Below the pieces are notes generated by a model. The model did not search any database. It was not told the DNA's origin and saw only the letters and a list, made by a program, of their open reading frames with translations. A stretch of 9,093 nucleotides of DNA, taken from contig DDKM01000075.1 of NCBI GenBank assembly GCA_002339345.1, forward strand, positions 1 to 9,093. The letters are read 5' to 3'. Source of the stretch: Firmicutes bacterium UBA2598. Lineage in GTDB: Bacteria; Bacillota; PH28-bin88. The position numbers were made by a program, and so were the translations under genes. Shown here one piece after another: positions 5,777 through 9,093 of the stretch (within the stretch, counting starts at the first letter, position 1; each line of letters begins with the position of its first letter).

Positions 5777-7195
5777 CTAGGCCAGTTCCTTGCCCTTGGC
5801 CACCGCCTCGTCGATGGTACCCACCATGTAGAAAGCCTGTTCCGGCAGGTTGTCGTGTTTGCCCTCCAGGATTTCCTTGAAGCCGCGTACCGTTTCCTTT
5901 AAAGGCACATAAACGCCGGCCTGGCCGGTGAAGGCTTCCGCCACGTGGAAGGGCTGGGACAGGAAGCGCTGGATCTTCCGGGCCCGGGCCACCACCATCT
6001 TGTCATCCTCGGAAAGTTCATCCATCCCCAGGATGGCGATGATGTCCTGCAGTTCCTTGTAACGCTGCAGCACCGCCTGGACACCCCGGGCCACCTGGTA
6101 GTGTTCCTCTCCAAGGGTGCGGGGGTCCAGAATCCGGGAGGTGGAATCCAGGGGGTCCACTGCCGGGTAAATTCCCAGCTCGGCGATCTGTCTGGACAAC
6201 ACTGTGGTGGCATCCAGGTGGGCGAAGGTGGTGGCCGGTGCCGGGTCAGTCAGGTCGTCCGCCGGTACGTAAATGGCCTGGACGGAGGTGATGGATCCCC
6301 CTTTGGTGGAGGTAATGCGTTCCTGCAGGGCCCCCATCTCGGTAGCCAGGGTGGGCTGGTAACCCACCGCCGAGGGCATCCGGCCCAGCAGGGCGGACAC
6401 CTCGGAACCGGCCTGGGTGAAGCGGAAGATATTGTCAATAAAGAGCAGCACGTCCTGGCCTTCGGCATCCCGGAAATATTCCGCCAGGGTGAGGCCAGTG
6501 AGGCCTACCCGCAGGCGGGCGCCGGGAGGTTCGTTCATCTGTCCAAATACCAGGGCGGTTTTGTCGATAACCCCGGATTCATTCATTTCCAGCCAGAGGT
6601 CATTACCTTCCCTGGTCCGTTCGCCCACGCCGGCAAAGACGGAAAAGCCGCCGTGCTCGTAGGCGATGTTGCGGATCAGTTCCATGATCAAAACGGTTTT
6701 ACCCACACCGGCTCCGCCAAACAGGCCAACCTTGCCGCCCTTGGCATAGGGGGCCAACAGGTCCACCACCTTGATGCCCGTTTCCAGGATCTCGGTGGAC
6801 GGGCTTTGGTCGGCAAAGGCGGGAGCGGGGCGGTGAATGGGCAACCTTTCCTCCGTTTCCACCGGTCCGCGCTCATCAATGGGCTCGCCGATGACGTTGA
6901 ACATCCGGCCCAGGGTATTCCGGCCGACGGGAACGGTAATGGGGGCGCCGGTATCCACCGCCGCCATACCCCTCTGTAAGCCGTCGGTGGAGGACAATGC
7001 TACACAACGGACGGTGTTGTTGCCCAGGTGCTGCATGGCCTCCATGGTAATGTTAAAGGTCCTGGTAATCTGTAAATCGGGTGGCTGGTCTTCACTGCGG
7101 ATTTTGACGGCGTTATAAATCTCCGGCAACTGCCCGGACGGGAACATGATGTCCACCACCGGGCCGATCACCTGCACAACCTTGCCGGTATTCAT
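5777..7195 (-). CDS. atpD: F1 ATP synthase beta subunit
   Basis: This is the catalytic subunit of F1, which makes ATP from ADP and phosphate in the alpha3-beta3 ring. The product is 472 residues, full length. In order: N-terminal beta-barrel (1-80), Walker A GGAGVGKT at 160-167 (K166, T167), GERTREGND at 191-199 with catalytic E192, Walker B LLFIDNIFRFTQAGSE at 250-265 (D254), the GRMPSAVGYQPTL loop at 271-283, adenine-contact tyrosine in GIYPAVDPLDSTSR at 341-354, and DELSEDD (392-398), the C-terminal hinge that contacts gamma/epsilon. The ATG start has AAGGAGG about 8 nt upstream, and atpG ends 21 nt before. All catalytic residues are intact. Confidence 0.99.
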   Translation of the reverse strand: MNTGKVVQVIGPVVDIMFPSGQLPEIYNAVKIRSEDQPPDLQITRTFNITMEAMQHLGNNTVRCVALSSTDGLQRGMAAVDTGAPITVPVGRNTLGRMFNVIGEPIDERGPVETEERLPIHRPAPAFADQSPSTEILETGIKVVDLLAPYAKGGKVGLFGGAGVGKTVLIMELIRNIAYEHGGFSVFAGVGERTREGNDLWLEMNESGVIDKTALVFGQMNEPPGARLRVGLTGLTLAEYFRDAEGQDVLLFIDNIFRFTQAGSEVSALLGRMPSAVGYQPTLATEMGALQERITSTKGGSITSVQAIYVPADDLTDPAPATTFAHLDATTVLSRQIAELGIYPAVDPLDSTSRILDPRTLGEEHYQVARGVQAVLQRYKELQDIIAILGMDELSEDDKMVVARARKIQRFLSQPFHVAEAFTGQAGVYVPLKETVRGFKEILEGKHDNLPEQAFYMVGTIDEAVAKGKELA

Positions 7196-7216
7196 TCTGC
7201 TTCCCTCCTTCGGGGA

Positions 7217-8083
7217 TTACTTTAAGGCCTCTGCCCCGCTCACCACTTCCAGGATCTCCTTGGTAATGGCAGCCTGGCGGGCGCGGTTAAAGGAGAGGGT
7301 TAATTTATCAATCATTTCCGCCGCGTTGTCGCTGGCTGACCCCATGGCGGTCATCCGGGCCCCGTGCTCACTGGCCTTGGCTTCCAACAGAGCCCGGTAG
7401 AGCTGGGTTTCCACGTACCGGGGCAACAGGGTGGCCAGCACCCCGGCGGGAGATGGTTCGTAAATATATTCCGCTGAATCCGCTGCCGGCTGGTCTGCTC
7501 CCGGATCAGGGGGCGGCTGGATGGGCAGCAACCGCACCATGGTTGGCTGCTGGCGGATGGCGGACAGGAACTCGGTGTAGACCAGGTTCACCTCATCGAA
7601 GACCCCCTCCTGGTACAGCTGCATAACCCGCCGGGCGATTTCCCGCGCCTGGATGAAGTTGGGGTTGTCCCCCAGATCGGTGTATTCCTGCACCATCTGG
7701 TACCTGCGGCGGCGGATATAGTCGCGCCCCTTCCGGCCTACCGGCACCAGCGCGGTTTCCGCGGCCTCCTCCCTGAGGGCCTGTTCGGTAAGACGGATGA
7801 TATTGGCGTTATAACCCCCACACAGGCCCCGGTCTGCTGTCAGCACCACAAAACCCACCCTCTGGCGGGGCCGCACTTCCAGCAGGGGATGCTGTAGCCC
7901 GGCGGCACCTGCCACCAGCCGCTCCATGACCTGGCGCAGCTTATTGGCATAGGGCCGGGCAGCCACCACCTTTTCCTGGGATTTGCGGAGCTTGGCGGCG
8001 GCCACCATTTTCATGGCCTTGGTGATCTGCTGGGTGCTCTTGATACTGCGGATGCGCCGCTTGATGTCCCGCATACCTGGCAT
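7217..8083 (-). CDS. atpG: F1 ATP synthase gamma subunit
   Basis: Gamma is the rotating central shaft that couples the membrane c-ring to the catalytic sites. The product is 288 residues, normal. The N-terminal coiled-coil helix begins MRDIKRRIRSIKSTQQITKA (4-23) and KMVAAAKLRK (25-34). The Rossmann-like middle domain has LTADRGLCGGYNANI at 81-95. A proline/aspartate-rich surface loop lies at 190-205. The C-terminal helix is the conserved signature EHGARMTAMGSASDNAAEMI at 239-258 plus LTLSFNRARQAAITKEILEV. The ATG at 8083 is chosen because AAGGTGGTG precedes it at good spacing; the second ATG (8074, MRDIK) is a possible alternative. It lies 33 nt after atpA and 21 nt before atpD, in one operon. 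Confidence 0.98.
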   Translation of the reverse strand: MPGMRDIKRRIRSIKSTQQITKAMKMVAAAKLRKSQEKVVAARPYANKLRQVMERLVAGAAGLQHPLLEVRPRQRVGFVVLTADRGLCGGYNANIIRLTEQALREEAAETALVPVGRKGRDYIRRRRYQMVQEYTDLGDNPNFIQAREIARRVMQLYQEGVFDEVNLVYTEFLSAIRQQPTMVRLLPIQPPPDPGADQPAADSAEYIYEPSPAGVLATLLPRYVETQLYRALLEAKASEHGARMTAMGSASDNAAEMIDKLTLSFNRARQAAITKEILEVVSGAEALK

Positions 8084-8116
8084 TACTTATCACCACCTTG
8101 CTAGTGGTCTAATTTT

Positions 8117-9093
8117 TTAGGCAAAGGTGCCTTTGAATTCCAGGATGGCGCCCTTCAGGGTTTCCGTCAGCTCATCATTGAGCTGTTTCTGTTCACGGAT
8201 GCCCTGCAGCAGTTCCGGCCTGGCGGTACGCAGGTAGTGCAGGAACTCTGCCTCGAACTTGCGGACCCGTTCCACCGGCAGGTCATCCAGGTAACCGTTG
8301 ACGGCGGTATAGATCACCGCCACCTGTTCCTCCACCGGCATGGGCGCATACTGGTCCTGTTTTAAAATTTCCATCATCCGCTGGCCGCGGGCCAGGCGGG
8401 CCTGGGTGGTCTTGTCCAGATCGGAACCGAACTGGGCGAAGGCGGCCAGTTCCCGGTACTGGGCCAAATCCAGGCGCAGGCGCCCGGCCACCTGTCGCAT
8501 GGCCCTGATCTGGGCTGCGCCGCCCACCCGGGAGACGGACAGGCCCACGTTGATGGCAGGGCGCTGGCCGGCGTAAAACAGGTCGGATTCCAGGAAGATC
8601 TGGCCGTCGGTAATGGAAATCACGTTGGTGGGGATGTAAGCGGACACGTCACCCGCCTGGGTTTCGATGATGGGCAGGGCAGTCAAGGAACCACCGCCGT
8701 GTTCGTCATTTAATTTGGCAGCCCGCTCCAGCAGGCGGGAATGGAGATAGAAGACATCTCCCGGGTAGGCCTCACGGCCGGGCGGGCGCCTTAGCAGCAG
8801 GGACAGTTCCCGGTATGCGGCAGCCTGCTTGGACAGGTCGTCATAGACAACCAGCACGTCCATGTGTTTTTCATACATGAAATACTCGCCCATGGCACAG
8901 CCGGAGTAGGGAGCGATGTACAGCATGGGTGCCGGTTCGGAAGCGGTGGCGCTGACCACGATGGTATAATCCATGGCCCCGGCCGCCTCCAGCCGGGCCA
9001 CCACGCCGGCCACGGTGGAAGCCTTCTGGCCGATGGCCACATAGACGCAAATGACATTCTGGCCCTTCTGGTTGATGATGGTGTCCACGGCCA
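8117..9093 (-). CDS. atpA: F1 ATP synthase alpha subunit, N-terminal part outside the window
   Basis: This is the non-catalytic nucleotide-binding subunit of the F1 ring. About 325 C-terminal residues are present; the open frame enters from the right edge just after the Walker A loop, at AVDTIINQKGQNVICVYVAI. Visible landmarks are YIAPYSGCAMGEYFMYE, the Walker B region VLVVYDDLSKQAAAYRELS, LLLRRPPGREAYPGDVFYLH, GGGSLTALPIIETQAGDVSA, the NVISITDGQIFLESDLF stretch, and NVGLSVSRVGGAAQI with the arginine finger that completes the neighbouring beta catalytic site. The C-terminal helical bundle ends LKGAILEFKGTFA. It is transcribed first of the four atp genes seen here. The remaining operon genes (atpH, atpF, atpE, atpB) are expected upstream, beyond the window. 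Confidence 0.98.
   Translation of the reverse strand, partial: AVDTIINQKGQNVICVYVAIGQKASTVAGVVARLEAAGAMDYTIVVSATASEPAPMLYIAPYSGCAMGEYFMYEKHMDVLVVYDDLSKQAAAYRELSLLLRRPPGREAYPGDVFYLHSRLLERAAKLNDEHGGGSLTALPIIETQAGDVSAYIPTNVISITDGQIFLESDLFYAGQRPAINVGLSVSRVGGAAQIRAMRQVAGRLRLDLAQYRELAAFAQFGSDLDKTTQARLARGQRMMEILKQDQYAPMPVEEQVAVIYTAVNGYLDDLPVERVRKFEAEFLHYLRTARPELLQGIREQKQLNDELTETLKGAILEFKGTFA

Noticed and set aside
5945..6979. 344-codon plus-strand open frame inside atpD
   Set aside because: It is a shadow of atpD, whose minus-strand frame carries all the beta-subunit catalytic motifs.

Overview
The window is a GC-rich piece of a chromosome from an endospore-forming Firmicute. The best guess is a Clostridia/Peptococcaceae-type organism (Desulfotomaculum/Pelotomaculum-like). 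This rests on the gene order atpA-atpG-atpD-atpC ... ywmB-murA ... spoIID, which resembles the Bacillus/Clostridia neighbourhood, on the presence of spoIID, on strong AGGAGG-type ribosome binding sites, and on the GC-rich codon use. The lineage is inferred from content only; no database was searched.

Layout, right to left on the minus strand. The F1 part of the ATP synthase operon runs atpA (5' part outside the window), atpG, atpD, atpC, with 17 to 33 nt gaps. It ends at a strong hairpin terminator (about 5305-5339). Further left on the same strand come ywmB (3038-3799) and murA (1638-2924), and then spoIID (1-878, with its 3' end cut off by the window edge).

Two plus-strand units interrupt this series. 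The first lies between atpC and ywmB: a near-consensus sigma-A promoter (4078-4107), a yybP-ykoY family (Mn2+) riboswitch with an intrinsic terminator (4114-4254), and a CaCA-family cation/proton or cation/sodium antiporter (4276-5244). This is the most interesting element. It is a self-contained manganese-sensing export unit in which the conserved 3' strand of aptamer helix P1 is shared with the terminator stem, so ligand binding should permit read-through. The second lies between murA and spoIID: a small lipoprotein gene (1071-1499), divergent from spoIID and convergent with murA, of unknown function.

How the genes fit together: the ATP synthase genes make ATP from the ion gradient. MurA performs the first committed step of peptidoglycan synthesis, and SpoIID remodels peptidoglycan during engulfment in sporulation. 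YwmB is a conserved exported or membrane-anchored companion of murA with no established role. The antiporter is physically lodged in this housekeeping region but has its own promoter, sensor and terminator. A hairpin with a T-tract in the ywmB leader (3854-3896) works only on the minus strand and may be a terminator or attenuator. Six of the eight visible start codons are non-ATG (five TTG, one GTG). No tRNA, rRNA, CRISPR array or mobile element was seen.
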